64,000 bases of DNA from Ceratotherium simum simum (lineage: Eukaryota > Chordata > Mammalia > Perissodactyla > Rhinocerotidae), in contig NW_004454177.1 of assembly GCF_000283155.1 (NCBI RefSeq), positions 30,025,013 to 30,089,012 on the forward strand, written 5' to 3'. How positions within the stretch are numbered: position 1 is the stretch's first letter; each line of letters starts with the position of its first letter. Below, piece by piece: positions 21,015-33,897 of the stretch. Both the position numbers and the translations under genes were made by a program. The notes under the pieces are model-generated. The model had not been told where the DNA came from, ran no database searches, and saw nothing but the letters and a program-made list of their open reading frames with translations.

Positions 21015-21267
21015 TGGGGCTGGCCTGGTGGCGCAAGCGATTAAGTGGGCACGCTCGGCTGTGGCTGCCCAGGGTTCGCTGGTTCGGATCCCGGGCACGC
21101 ACCGATGCACTGCTTGGCAAGCCATGCTGTGGTGGCGTCCCATATAATAGTGGAGGAAGATGGGCACAGATGTTAGGCCAGGGCCAGTCTTCCTCGCAAA
21201 AAAAAGAGGAGGATTGGCAGATGTTAGCACAGGGCTGATCTCCTCACAAAAAAAAAAAGAGAGAGAG
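21015..21267 (+). mobile_element. ERE SINE, well preserved
   Basis: It begins 'tggggctggcctggtggcgc' with a clear head, a B-box at 'ggttcggatcccgg', the body and an A/GA-rich tail. The target duplication agagaggaacatc is exact at 21002-21014 and 21268-21280. This is among the least diverged SINE copies in the window. Confidence 0.93.
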
Positions 21268-21299
21268 AGAGAGGAACATCAGAGAAGGAATAAAAGAAG

Positions 21300-22450
21300 G
21301 TAAACGAATATTTTATTTTTCTTATTTGTAACCGATCTAAAAGATAACTGTTTGTTTAAAGCAATAAATGTTAAAATATATTACATGATTATAGCAGATG
21401 TATAAGTAAAATGAATGACAATAATATCACAAAGATGGGAGGGAGGATTTGGAATACTCTGTTATAAGTTGTCTTCAATATATGTGAAGTAGAATAGTGT
21501 TTTTAAAGGGGGATTAGATTAGTTAAAAATGTGTAATGTAAACTCTGGTACAACTACTAAAAAATTTAAAAAGAATTACAAATAATATGCTAAGGAAGGA
21601 GATAAAATGGAATCAAATAAAATGCTCAATTAAAACTAGAGGAGGCAGGAAAAGGAGAGGAGAGAAACAAAGCTAATTCAATGAATAAGAAAGTTACAAA
21701 GATAGTACATATTACTCCAACCATGTAAATAATCACTTTAAATGTTAATGGTATCAACACATCAATTAAAGGACAAAGATCATTAGAGTAGAAAAAAATA
21801 ACATCCAATTCTATATGGTCTACAAGAAACCCACTTTGAATATAAAGACTCAGGTTAAAAGGAAAAAAAGGAAAAAAAGATATACCATGCTAACACTAAC
21901 CAAGAGAAAGGTGGAGTATCTATATTAATTTCAGACAAAGAAGACTTCAGAACAAAGAACACTATCATGGATAGAGAGATCACTCTCCAAGAAGACATAA
22001 TCTCAAACATATGTGCACTAACAACAGAGCATTGAAATACACAAGGCAAAAATAGATTGGGAAAGGAGAAATAGACTAATCCAGTTGGAAACTTCAACAG
22101 ACATCCCTTTCCAGTAACTGATAGATTAAGCAGGCAGAAAATCAATTAAGATATAAATGACATGAACAGTACTATCACTATCAACTTGATCTAATTGACA
22201 TTTATAGAATACTTCATTTAACAATAGCAGAATATAAATTCTTCTCAAGTTGTCATGGAACATTCAATCAAGATAGACTACATTCTGGGCCATACTTTAA
22301 CACACCTTAACAAAATTTTAAAAATAGAAATCATACAAACTATGTTTTTAGACCATGAAGGACTTAAACAATCCATAACAATCAATGACAGAGATAACTA
22401 GGGAATCTCCAAATATTTGAAAATTAAACAGCAAACTTCTAAATAACCGA
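21300..22450 (+). mobile_element. L1 ORF2 endonuclease-region fragment
   Basis: It contains phrases of old L1 ORF2: 'aatcactttaaatgttaatg', 'gtctacaagaaacccacttt', 'agatataccatgctaacact' and 'gtatctatattaatttcaga'. Sense orientation, many stops; overlapping minus-strand frames are artefacts. It starts just after the ERE target site. Confidence 0.85.
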
Positions 22451-22960
22451 TGGGTCTCAAATTGTCCTGGCAGCACCCACCTTCCCCAATCCAGATTTGA
22501 GGATCTAAACCCAACTATGGGTGGCTGAGGGCAACAGAGGCCATTGCCCTCCCTTTTGAATGGCACTATCCCATCTCTCTGGATTGACTGATCCATATTC
22601 AACTATTGTTCATATGAAACCTTCTCTACTTTTACCTTCAAAGTGCTGGTTTGAATACTTGCTACCACCACCAAGATCTGTACTTGTGGGACTCCACCCT
22701 GGCCTATGCCCTAGGTTTCAAGGCTCACTCCAGTGGCACTCCTGCTTATAGGGCATAACATCCAGGGGGTGGGAATTAGGAAAGGCCCTTCCCACACTCA
22801 TCCTCTTGCTTGTCACCGACTACCAGAAACAGCTGAGTGTGGAACCAATGCTCCAGTGCCATCTGTTTGCAGGACTAGTTGATTCAGCAGATGAGTTGCT
22901 AAACATTCCTTAGTAGCTTCTGAGTTCCATGGCCACCATCCTGCTGGTGTCATTATTTTC
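22451..22960. other. Unassigned GC-richer block between two opposed L1 fragments
   Basis: The base composition rises clearly above that of the flanking L1 pieces. It includes 'caacagaggccattgccctc' and 'gggcataacatccagggggt'. I could not assign it to a family; a degenerate LTR or an unlisted repeat is possible. Confidence 0.35.
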
Positions 22961-25000
22961 TTTACCAAAAAAATTCATCATATTATGGTCTTCTCTGGAT
23001 TTTTCATCTCTCTCTCCATAATATTTTGAGAAAATTCCACCAAATAAATTATGAGAAAATTTCATCTTTGCGTAATTTACTCAACCATTTCTTTCTTGAT
23101 GATGATTCATTTTGTTTCCAGTTTTTTGTCCCCAAGAACAATGATTCTAGAGAAATCCTTGGAAACATGATCTTATAGATCACATTTTTATTTTTATAGG
23201 ATAGATTCCTGGAAACGGGGTTGCTTGGTAGAAGAATATGAATTTTTAAAATAGGTGGTACCAGATTTTTTTCCAGGAAAGTAATAAAACGAGAAAAGTC
23301 TTTCACCAATGATAAGTGATACAATTGCTCCACATGTCTTGGCTAGCAGTTGGTTTTAGAGTATATTTTAATTCTGGAAGCTTGATAGAATGAAATAGTA
23401 TTTCATTTCTGCTTCACTATTCATTTCTCTGACTAGTGAGCTTAAGCATCTTTTCCAGTTGTTGGTAGCCATATAGAATTCCTCATTTGTTAGTCACCTA
23501 TTTCTATCTTTTGCTCATTTTTTTCTATTTAAAAAAATATATGGTTTCTTTAAAATGGAGTCTATTTCAGGATTCTCTTTTTGTCTGGTCTGTTTTTTCT
23601 TTCCATGCCAACGTCATATTCATTTATTACTGTAGCTTTATAACTTGTTCTGATATTTGTTCTTCATTTTCATAATTTTCTTAAGTTCTTTTATATTTAA
23701 TGTTACGTATAAACTTCAAAGTAAGGTATCTAATTTTTTCAAAAATCATATTAGGATTCAAACTGTAGTTGAATTAAATTTCTAACAACTCTGGGAGAAT
23801 TCTCATTTTCATGAAGTTAAATCTTTCCCTTCAGGAATATCATATGATTTCCATGTGATTACTTGCTTCAGTGATTTTTTTTGTAGTTTTCTTTATATTA
23901 TTCCTGATATCCTTTGTTAAATTGATTCCTAAGTACTTTATAGGTTTCTGTTTATATTATGAATGGGGCTTTTCCTAATTCCTCTTTGAGTTATTTATTG
24001 CTAGAATAACAGTTACTATTTTCTGTTTATTTTGTATAGAATAATGTTCCTCAATTTTCTTTTCAAGTTAAATAATATTTTTCTAAGAATATCTTAGGTT
24101 TTCTGGCTATACAATCACCTAAAAAAATAAATAATTTTCTTTTTCAAAATTTGTAACCATTATTTGATTTTCTTTCTTATATGTTTTACATCCTTCAATA
24201 CAGTATTGTTTAATCGTGGCACTAACAGGTATATCTTTCTGGTTTCTAATTGTAATTAAAACATATTTAGTAGTATTTCACAATTTACATTTATATTTGC
24301 CTTTGGATTTTATAATTAATCTTTATCATATTTAAGTAATTTTCTTATACTCCTGTTTACTCAGAGTTCTAATTAGGCATGGCTCCTGAATTTCTTTTTC
24401 AAATACATTTTCAGCATTTTAGTGATAAAAAATGTGTAAATTTCCTCCAATTTGCTGATGAAATGAATTATACTAATAGATCAATCAATGTGGAATAACG
24501 CTTGTATTTCTAAAATAAATTGTATTTGGGCCTGGTATAATCCTTTGAAACAATAATGGTTCTATTTGGTAATTTTTTTTTTAGAAATTTTGCTTTCAAA
24601 TAATAAATGAAGTGTTGCTATCTTTATAGGTTTTAATATTAAAGTTATGATGGCTTCTTAAAATAAATTAGGAGGTTGTAAATTTCCCATGAACTAGAAT
24701 AATTTAGATAGCATTGAAATCATCTTTTATTTATGTTAGATAGCTTCTATTTTTAATGATTGTTCCTTAATCACCATTTTCAATCTTTTTTTTTTTGACA
24801 ATTGGCCTATTAAGTTTTCCACTTCTGTTGGATTGATTTTGTTAATTTATATTTTATTAGGACACAATCCATTTCCAATAGGTTTTGAAATTTTTTCCAT
24901 TTTAGTATAATATTCTCTTATGCTTCTTTGCATAACTTCTATCTGTATTGCTATTTGTATTATGAGAATATATTGAAACATTATAATTAATAAATATCAA
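22961..25000 (-). mobile_element. Old L1 ORF2 fragment, antisense
   Basis: It is T-rich, with antisense L1 ORF2 phrases: 'tttctctgactagtgagctt', 'ttattactgtagctttataa', 'aactctgggagaattctcat' and 'ttgattcctaagtactttat'. About 2 kb survives, with stops throughout. Confidence 0.8.
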
Positions 25001-26414
25001 TGTAAACTTTTCTGATCTGGTTACAAACTGGAAAAGACAAACAAATTTGTTGAAGTGTTACTATTTCGTGTCTTCTGAAGAGAAATTTTTAGAGAACTCA
25101 AAGAATAATATTTGGCCTTCATTGCTAATTTTTTTCTGGGAAAAATGTAATTATATTTGTAATCCTTGCATTAGAAAATTTACAACCACAGTAAGCCATT
25201 AAACCAGTGATGATTTAACAGCATTTTTAAACATTTATAAAACATGTATTTGCAACTACATGAAGTGAAAAGTAAATGTGTTTTCAGACTAAGGTGTAAG
25301 CAAATTTCCTTTCTATATTTAGCAGGAAAATATCTTTCTATGGCTTGAGTAAGAAGAATGCATCATTGCATTTGAAAGTGGCCTAATAAATAGCCCTCTC
25401 ATTTTCTACCTGAATTCTGAACTAATTGAAATGTAAGACATAAGAGCCACCAAATGTGGTTTAAAATATCATCTTTATTACTGATAAAGCTGATACTGAG
25501 AAATCTGATCAATATTTGCTGGCAGGCAGGCTTTCTAATAACAAACCCCAAAATTAGACAAACTTGAGTACCAAGGCATGGAAGCATTGGAACAAGGAAA
25601 GTCTCACCCGACATTCTCCTGCCCCAGGGAACAAAGAGCCTGCCAGAGGAGTATGAGAGCAGACATACTTCCCGGTGTCAGCTGAATCCAAGAGCTACAC
25701 AGAGGATCAGTTGGGCAATGCATGCCTAGTTACTTCTTCAAAACTCACCAATACTAAGCCTTCCTCTTCTAACAAGGAGTGGGAGAGGTTGGGAAAAGAT
25801 GCTAGGAATGTTAGGCTAGTGGGGTTTCCTTCACAGGTCAAGAAACATCTAGAAAAGGAAAGAAATATTCCCACTTTACACCTGAGAATTATCACCTGCC
25901 TTTCATTTATTCATTCATCTACTCATGCATCCATTAAACATTTATTATACGCTACTAATATCTAGACCACTGAAAAGATCTATCTTCAAACATTACTATA
26001 GAAAGCACTTATAGCTTACTCCCAAACACAGTATTAACACCATTTTCAAAAGGCTAAAATCTGAAGACAATTTACTGTATAACTTCTAGACACCAACACC
26101 CTTCCCTCTAGAATGATTAATAGAATGGGAAGACAAACCCAGTGGTTGTATATTGCTGTTTCTTTGGTATTGAAGTAGATATTGATGCTTCTGGCATGCC
26201 CTGGAAAGAATTGTATGAGTCTGGGGCTGGCAAGCAGACCTTACTTACATCACCATTTTGGGGGCAGATATCACAAGTAGTAGATGCCTATACAACGCTG
26301 GTATCTAGACTTTTCTGTAGTATTTTTCCTGGCATTTCTAACACCACTAAAACAGAACAGAGCCATCTTCAGAAATACATAAATAACAACCTTTTATCTT
26401 CAGTATAAATTACT
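25001..26414. other. Mostly unassigned tract
   Basis: An antisense L2 end-like motif lies at about 25905-25950 ('catttattatacgctact'). The 96-codon frame at 25675-25965 runs into that motif and is not convincing as a gene. Confidence 0.35.
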
Positions 26415-27030
26415 TAGCCTGACTTGTAAAAGCACTTTGTAATCTAGATCCTTCCTATTTCTCTAGAGTTTTCTCCCACCACTTCCCTCCTGGTCTCACT
26501 AGTACAGATCTACTAAACTATTTTCAGTTGCTTAAACATACCAGCCTCTCTCTCACTAGTAGAGCTGTATACACATTGATCTCTTTGTCTGGAACACTCT
26601 TTCACCCACTAGAACAGAATCATGGAAGGTTTTCACTGTTCAGAGATTAACTCCTTAGTGGCAGGATCATGACAAGGTGTGGAAGGGAGGTCTCTGGAGA
26701 GAAGCCTGAGTGGCCAAGGTGTCAGAGGAAACACTCGGGAGTACAGGCAGAGGCTAATTACCAAACTGTACAGAAGTATTTCACTGTTTTAATAAGTGGT
26801 TCAGCCATCCTGTTGTCAACTAGTTAAGTGTCTCCCTTTATAAACCCCATGAGAAGGTTAGGTCTCCCTTCCGTGTTCTCCCATGGTATTTATCACCATG
26901 GTATGACTTGTCACATTATATTATAATTTCCAATTCACTTGTCTGTCTCTCTAAGTTAAAATCTCTTTAAAATCAAGGACCTTGTCTTGTCATTGTGCTG
27001 TCAGCACCCAACAATGGGACCAAAACCTCA
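26415..27030 (+). mobile_element. L2 fragment, interrupted
   Basis: Left part (to about 26630): 'tctagatccttcctatttct', 'ttgtctggaacactctttca'. Right part (from about 26900): 'aaatcaaggaccttgtcttg', 'ctgtcagcacccaaca'. Between them, about 26640-26890 does not read as L2 and may be an insertion of unknown type. Confidence 0.6.
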
Positions 27031-27069
27031 TAGGCAAACTTCATAAATTTTAAGAAAGTATTAAGAGTA

Positions 27070-27225
27070 GAAAGACATAAAGATCATCAAATCCAACCTC
27101 CTTCCTTTATAAACAAAGACACAGAAATTCAGAGGAGTTAGTATTTTGCCCAGCAGCACATAGCTAGGGAAAGTACTCAAGTGCCCTAGTTCAAGGTTGG
27201 TGCTCTTATCTTTTTACTTTCCTGA
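27070..27225 (-). mobile_element. MIR, antisense
   Basis: The phrases 'atcatcaaatccaacctcct', 'cagaaattcagaggagttag' and 'agcacatagctagggaaagt' are in antisense MIR order. Confidence 0.7.
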
Positions 27226-27239
27226 CCCTTTTATAATCA

Positions 27240-27925
27240 AAATTGAACTCTATTGACAAAACATTTCCCATTAATCTCCATGTAATTTTTTTTATTTTGG
27301 AATTGAAAATTCTTTAGGACATCCCATAGCTACTGCAAATACATTTTGTGTATTTCAGGAAGGTCTTTTTAAGATGTTGTTTGATACTCATATAAAATAA
27401 ACATGTCCATATACATGTTAATATATTTATCAGGATTAGACTCTGAAATTCTATGACTCTAAGTTTGAAGATGGAAATTCATGCCGTTATTTCCTCTCAG
27501 CATGTTCCATGATCACAACACATGCCTCGCACTCCAGAAATAGTGCTCATCCCTAATAAACTGCCTAGCCTCAGGTGAACACCTGTGTCCTTGAAACTAA
27601 AATTCTCATGAGATTCAATTTAAAAAGAGAACATACAAACTTTTTTGTAGCTCCCTGCTGCACACTCCCATATTCTTGGAAGAAAATGTAAGTAAATCTT
27701 TCTTTAAAATACTTATCAAATGTAAGTGGGCAATAAATTAGGTACTTAGGCCCCCAAACCACCTAAACAGTTTATTTGTATTAGCAAAGTGTAAAGTGAG
27801 ACGCATGGTACACGGTCAGGGGCTGTAGTAGACAATAAAGCAGCATATGTTTTGAATCAGTTCTTTCTAGCTTCAATAAAGCAGAAACAAGACTTTTACC
27901 GGTTCAACCTTACAGGCTACAGTTG
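27240..27925. other. Unassigned spacer
   Basis: No feature was recognised. Confidence 0.4.
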
Positions 27926-27933
27926 TTTTAGAG

Positions 27934-29269
27934 CAGTATTTCCCAGAATGTGTCCACTGCAACACCAGTAAATACCAGTAAAAAGAGAATTCTCAGACAG
28001 AGCATAGAGGATTTTTAGGTCAGTGAAACTATTCTATATGATACTATAATGGTGGATACAGGTCATTATACATTTTCCAAAATCCATAGAATGTACAACA
28101 CCAAGGGTGAACCCTAACGTAAACTACAGGCTTAGAGTGATGATGATGTGTCAATGTAGATTCATTGGTTATAATAAATGTACCACTCCAGTGGGGGATA
28201 TTGATAGAAGGGAGACTGTGCATGTGTGGGGATGGGGGAACACTCTATATTTTCCACTCAATTTTGCTGTGAATCTAAAACTGGTCTAAAATATAAAGTC
28301 TATTGAAAAAAAGAGAATTCTCTCTCTCTTTCATACACACACACAGACACACACAGAAAAGAACATCGTCAAATACACTCGGAAATTGCTGTATACTATA
28401 TCTGCCTCTTAAATATAGAGTTCTGAGTATGGCTCTTTCTAAACTCACTGAGAAGGAGTTGGGCCCTTCCTTTTCAAACCCAGTTCTCATTGACTAGCTC
28501 AGAACCAACACTGCATGAATCAACTAACTCTTAAACGCTCTGTCCTTCCACCTTTCAAATCCCCAAGGGAAGAGGGAGAGGGAGTGAGGAAACAGCATGA
28601 TTCGAGTTCTCAGGCTCCTTTGGGTTCAGAACTGGTTTGTCTCAGTCACGTCCCCCAGAGAATGAGTAAGCAACAAGGAAAGATTAAGTGGGAGCCCTCG
28701 CAACACCGTGAGCCTTCTCTCTATTCTTCCAGGCTGTCATATGACTTTAAGAGTAGAAGTCTTAGCCTGTTTATAAAATCTAGAGAATTAAGGCAGCTAG
28801 AGTATTTTATTTTCTCCTAGACTCCTATCTCTTTGGCCCTGGTTTGATCACTGTAACTGTCATTTGAAATTTTTTAAAAAAGTGTACTTATAATAATCAC
28901 TCCCCAAATTGTTTAAAATGTTCTCAGAAAATGATTTTTGCACAAAAGAGTAAAAAAAACAAGGCTGCAGAGAACAGGCTTAACTATTCTCATAAAACAA
29001 CTTTGATTTTGTTCCTTATATATGTTGTTCAAATTGCGGGGTAGGGGTGGAAGACATTGATCTTCCATTAGGAAAAAAGGAGATTGCAGCTGCCCCAGGC
29101 TCCTGTAGCTTCCACAATATGCATTGGCTTACCTAAAAGCTCAAAGTCCTACAGTCAAAATAATTTCCCAAATTTCCTAAATTTTTATGACCTCTGAATA
29201 CTTTTTGAGCAATATCTCTTAGTGTCTTATGAAACACCACTGGTCCTAGGAAGAGATTGGGAAACACTG
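27934..29269. mobile_element. hAT-type DNA transposon with nested L1 3' end (candidate)
   Basis: The left end reads 'cagtatttcccagaa' and the right end 'gattgggaaacactg', which are inverted repeats of about 11-13 bp. The 8-bp flanks are ttttagag (27926-27933) and ttctaaag (29270-29277), matching at 6 of 8 positions, as expected for an old hAT insertion. The interior (about 1.0 kb after removing the L1) is not recognised, and no transposase frame was identified. The wide spacing leaves open that the two ends belong to separate short elements. Confidence 0.5.
27995..28308 (+). mobile_element. L1 3' UTR insertion with target duplication
   Basis: It starts 'agacagagcatagaggattt' and includes 'tgatactataatggtggata', 'agtgtgtcaatgt'-like text and 'ctcaattttgctgtgaatct'. 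It closes with 'ataaagtctattgaaaa'. The exact target duplication aaaagagaattctc lies at 27981-27994 and 28309-28322. It is a severely 5'-truncated retrotransposition, followed by a CT and CA simple repeat at about 28318-28358. Confidence 0.88.
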
Positions 29270-29394
29270 TTCTAAAGGTTACCCATGGTCTAATTTACTG
29301 TAAATAAGCTGATTCATGACGTCAATTGATTTACAGCTATATGATCTATTTTCATATTTTTAGAATTTCCCCCAAATATAGAATTTTAGTTAGG

Positions 29395-29530
29395 AAAACT
29401 TTAAAGATTTTCTAGTTCAACTACATTTTACCCGTAGGACCAGATGATTTCACAATGCACTCAAGGCGATGCAGAAAAGAAATGACTCAGTCAGAACTAG
29501 ATCCCAGTCACTAACGCTCTCTCTTGGAAA
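29395..29530 (-). mobile_element. MIR-type fragment, antisense
   Basis: The phrases 'gattttctagttcaactaca' and 'aaatgactcagtcagaacta' fit a diverged antisense MIR. Confidence 0.5.
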
Positions 29531-29562
29531 CCTTCTCCTCAATTTGGCATGCAAATCTCTTA

Positions 29563-29957
29563 TGGGCTGACCTGTGGTCCTCCAAAATTCATATGTTGAA
29601 GCCCTAACCCCTAGCACCTCAGAATGTGACTATATTTAAAGAAAGGGCCTTTAAAGAAGTATTTAAATTAAAATGAGACTATTAGAGTGAGCTCTAATAC
29701 AATCTAACTGGTGTCCTTATAAGAAAAGGAAATTTAGACAAACAAGAAGAGACACCAGGAATGCACGCACACAGAGAAAAGACCATGTGAAGATATGGCC
29801 ATCTGCAAGCCAAAGAGAGAGGCCTCAGAAGAAACCAAATCTGCCAACACCTTGTTCTTGGACTTCTAGATTTCAGAACTGTGAGAAAATAAATTTCTGT
29901 TGTTTAAGTCATTCAGCCTGTGGGATTTTGTTATGGCAGCCCTACCAAACTAATACA
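29563..29957 (+). mobile_element. MaLR (MLT1-type) solo LTR
   Basis: It begins 'tgggctgacctgtggtcctc' and runs through 'aaaattcatatgttgaagcc', 'ctggtgtccttataagaaaa', 'aggcctcagaagaaaccaaa' and the polyadenylation region 'gagaaaataaatttctgttg'. It ends 'ccaaactaataca'. TG...CA ends and 395 bp fit MLT1. The 118-codon frame at 29787-30143 starts inside this LTR. Confidence 0.9.
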
Positions 29958-30385
29958 AAGTCCTTCCACTATCTGATACCCTTACTTTTTCAACCATATT
30001 TTCCTCTGCAACCCCAGCATAAAATGTATATTTCAACTATAGTACATTCCTTGAGCATTCCTGCCTCTGTCTTTCCTCGCAGGAAGGGGAAGGACCTTCT
30101 TTGTTTAAAATGTCATTTATTTTTTCCCCTGTATGCCATCTAATTCTACACAGCGAAGCCTCACTTCTGTAACACCATTCCTGACTAGCCCAACTCATAC
30201 AGGATTTGTTCTTTTTGCTAAACTCCTCAAAAACGACAACATATGAGTCATATCATTCTCTCCATACAATTATTTATTACTAATCATCTTTGTATGATTG
30301 TGTGTCTTGTCTCCCAAACCAGTTCCTCAAACACCATTTCTTTAGTATCTCCACTGTGACTAGTCTTTGAACATAATCTGTTTAC
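29958..30385 (+). mobile_element. L2 fragment
   Basis: Phrases in L2 order include 'tgtaacaccattcctgacta', 'gcccaactcatacaggattt' and 'gtgtgtcttgtctcccaaac'. The LTR before it may have inserted into this element. Confidence 0.5.
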
Positions 30386-32714
30386 TTTTCTCAGCTTCTA
30401 AAAAGTTAGCCAGAAGATATTTTCCTAAGATATATATGTGGACATCGGCTTAATCCTAAGGAAATTCAACAAAACTAGTGATAATAAGAATTTGTAATGG
30501 TGACACCACAAAAGCAATATCATGAAAACAGGCCCACTTGGTCTGCTTTCCTGATATGATAACAAATTACTGACATTGCTATGTGTATGCATGAAATCAC
30601 TGAACATTATATCCAATGAGAAATTGTTAGAACAAACTGCCAATTTGAAATAGATATTCCCTGGCCACTTCTGCTTATATTTCTTCCTTCTTGACTTCCA
30701 ATTCCTTCAGCAAACTCAATCCGCAGTGAAAGTCTTTTTGCTATCTTATGCGTCTTCTTTGTAATGATGTTTGGTGTTAAAATATCAGTCTAAATTGCAG
30801 AGTGTGTCTGAAGGTTTAAAATAGGCCCAAGTTGCTTGCTTAGCAGTACTTGTGTGAAGATCATTCAACTTGCAGAGTTGTTCTAAGATTTGGACTCTCG
30901 ATAATCATCAACTTTGGGGGTGAAAGGAGAGGTCAAAGAATGACTTCAGAGACAATGAGCTTTAACTGCTTTAACTGAGCTACTCCTATTCAATTATGAT
31001 GAATCAGGAGTTGTTTGGGTCAATATCTTGTCAAATCAAATACATTCAGGCTTAAGGATAGAGTTTCTAACCAAATGTCTTTAAAAATTACATCTGAATA
31101 AGCCCAGAAGCTGTCAATACTGAACTATACATTTACTGTTTTTCTTCTCTCTTAAAAGCAAAATTTTATGTTTATTTTTTAAAGATAAGAAGACAATAAC
31201 TTAAACTTTCTGATATCTTCAGACAAAATAACACTGTCAGGAAAGGAATTGTATAGTTTTTCAAGAGGTCTCTGTGGAAAGCATTAAAAAGAGAGGCAAT
31301 CTTATTAGCATTCGAAACAAGCAAGCATCTCTTTCTCATCACCTGGTTCCCTGATTCCCTTGGATATTTTAACAAAATACCAGTGATCCTTGTTATTTTA
31401 GTTTCATCGTATGTAACTCTCGAAAGCCAATTGTACTGTGACAACACTCCCCTCCAAACCACCTGAGAACTTTCCATTTGAGAAGATGTGTTGCTAGAAC
31501 AAAATGCCCCTTTGGTAAGTGTAGGTTTCACTCTCTAATTTGCTCCTAAGGAATATTAGATAAGCTCTGATTCACTCAATATCAACTCCTCCCCTGAAAT
31601 TCTAATTGACTATAGTGTAAGCCACCAAAATCATTTGGTATGAGAACCCTCAGGCTGAAAGAGTCCAAGTAATTGAATTATAAATGGACTATTGTTCTAT
31701 GCTAATGTTCTAGTCAGAAAATAAAAGCTAGGAAAAGACAAGCCCTGAAGATTATATGTAGTGATCTGATGGGAGGGTAGAAGTCTTGATACTTTTTGTC
31801 ACATTGGCCTGCCTTTTATTTTAGAACATTAATTTCCTTGGAGAGTGGCCATTATAATAAAGATCATATACCTTCAAGGTTTCAAGATGGTGACGCTCCA
31901 AATAGATGCTAGGGGACAAATAAAATAAAGGAATTTAAAGGTGACTTGCCATGCAGGACTCTTAATTGGATATTCTCCATGATTATGCTGAATGTCAGCA
32001 ATAACTATATGAGGAAGGAAAAGTAGGCCATATGCAGCTAAAAGCTGACCTTTTAAAAATTCACTTTAGGTTCCCAAAGTCCTTCAACTAGGAAATGATG
32101 CTTTAGAATGTAAATTCCTAGAACATGTCCAGGACTCAAATGGAGGGACAATCCCACAACATCTAAGGCAAGAGAACTTCCCATCCACATTTCTTTTTTT
32201 TCCCTCTCTACCCTAAAATTACTCATAATTGTGCACCTGCTGTTTTTGTAAACAGTACAAAGTTGAGTATATGATACTAATGCAGTAACAAAACACAGGC
32301 AGTAACGTCAAAGGGCTACGGTATAGTTAGAGAGACAAACGAAGTACCTTAGAAATAGTTATATGTTGAATGAACTCTTACACATTTTTCTTTGATTTTA
32401 GTATGTAAAAATACAATTCTACCCACTTTTCTGGCAGGCATCCTCTATAATCCTCTCTCTTCTAAACATCATTTAAACTTACACATTAGTGAAAAGTACC
32501 TCCAATCTCCTAAGAACATTCTATAACAGAGAAAATTAATCAATGTGCCCTCTCGAAAGATTTTTATAACTTCAAAATTATATTTACGATTCAAGTTGCT
32601 TACTTAGGAAGCTTGGCACTTTGTTTCATTTTGTATCTTTTATTGTTTATAAGCAACTACAGATAGCTAAACAAGTTATAACTAACAGCCTTATGCTTCA
32701 TGTATATTTTTAAG

Positions 32715-32830
32715 TTAGTTCTTACCATAGTCCCTGTAGGAAGTATTACCATTAGCCCCCGAAACAAGACTTAATGAGGTCAAGCAACAGCTGCTAAGTA
32801 TTGTATTCAGAACTGACGCTTAGGACATTG
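32715..32830 (-). mobile_element. MIR fragment, antisense
   Basis: The phrases 'agtattaccattagcccccg' and 'taatgaggtcaagcaacagc' are in antisense MIR order. Confidence 0.5.
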
Positions 32831-33824
32831 TGACTTTAAAGTTATAGAGCTATAGAGTATATGGGAGATAGTGAAGAGGATAGAGGAGTGTGGAGAGGTT
32901 GTTGCTAAAAGCAGCGACACTGAGCTGAGACAGATGCCATCAAGAATTACAACAAAACAGTAATCTAGGATAATTTAGGGACAAAGAAAACAATGACTCT
33001 GGATCACAAAGAAAGTTTTTATTCTATGCAGTATACTGTCTTTAATAAATGCACAATACATTTTGATATATTTCTATGAGAAATAAAATACAGCCCAATC
33101 CGTAAATGGTAAATCTCAGTTATTTGGGAAGAGAGCTGGTCCTAGGCAAAATGATAAAATGGGCAAACTTGTCCATAAGTAAGTGCCCCTATTTCTTCTC
33201 CATAGTCCATAGTTCATTCTATCACTATCACAATCAGTTTCTACTAAAAGATGCTATTAGCCGCTTAAAACTTAATAAGAACCACAGACATTATCGATTT
33301 CTTTTCCCTAGAATATTCACATTTTCAATCTCAGTGTCTGTAATGAAATAGAAAAATCTTTCTTATTAAAAAAATTTCAGCCACCAAAGAATATTAAATT
33401 GGGGTGTGCAAATTTAGGGAACAGTGAGAGTCGTTATCAGAGTTCCTGAAATCACAGTACATAGCCATCTATTCCACTTAGGAATAAATTCAGTCCAGGT
33501 AAAAATTTTACTTCTGAAAAATACCTCATTTCTTAGAGCTGTCTTCTCAGTGAGTTATCTCTGTATTTATTTATAATATTCCCAATGTATCACTTAGATA
33601 GATAAATAAGGTATGTGAAATTAGACCATGACAGAGCAATCAAAATCTTTTGCTCAATGAACCACATATTGTTCTGTTAAAATATACATCTATAATGATT
33701 GAACATTGAGAAAAAGATTTTTTTTCTGACGGTCAAGGGCACCATTTGATTCAGTCCACATTATTAGGCTCTTTCGCGGAGTCCTAATTAGTCATTTTAT
33801 TTACTTTCTTTTTCTCTTCCCCAG

Positions 33825-33897
33825 AGGTGCCAATCCAAACAGCACTCACTATTTAGGAAATTTTCCCTAAAGAGCCCTCGGGTTTCTTACATATCTG
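33825..33897 (+). other. Exon-like segment, 73 bp
   Basis: It is preceded by a very strong polypyrimidine tract and acceptor ('tctttttctcttccccag', ending at 33824), with a branch-point-like 'ctaat' at about 33785. It is followed by a donor 'gtaatg' at 33898. Frame 1 is open throughout; frames 2 and 3 contain stops. The product is not recognised. Confidence 0.25.
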
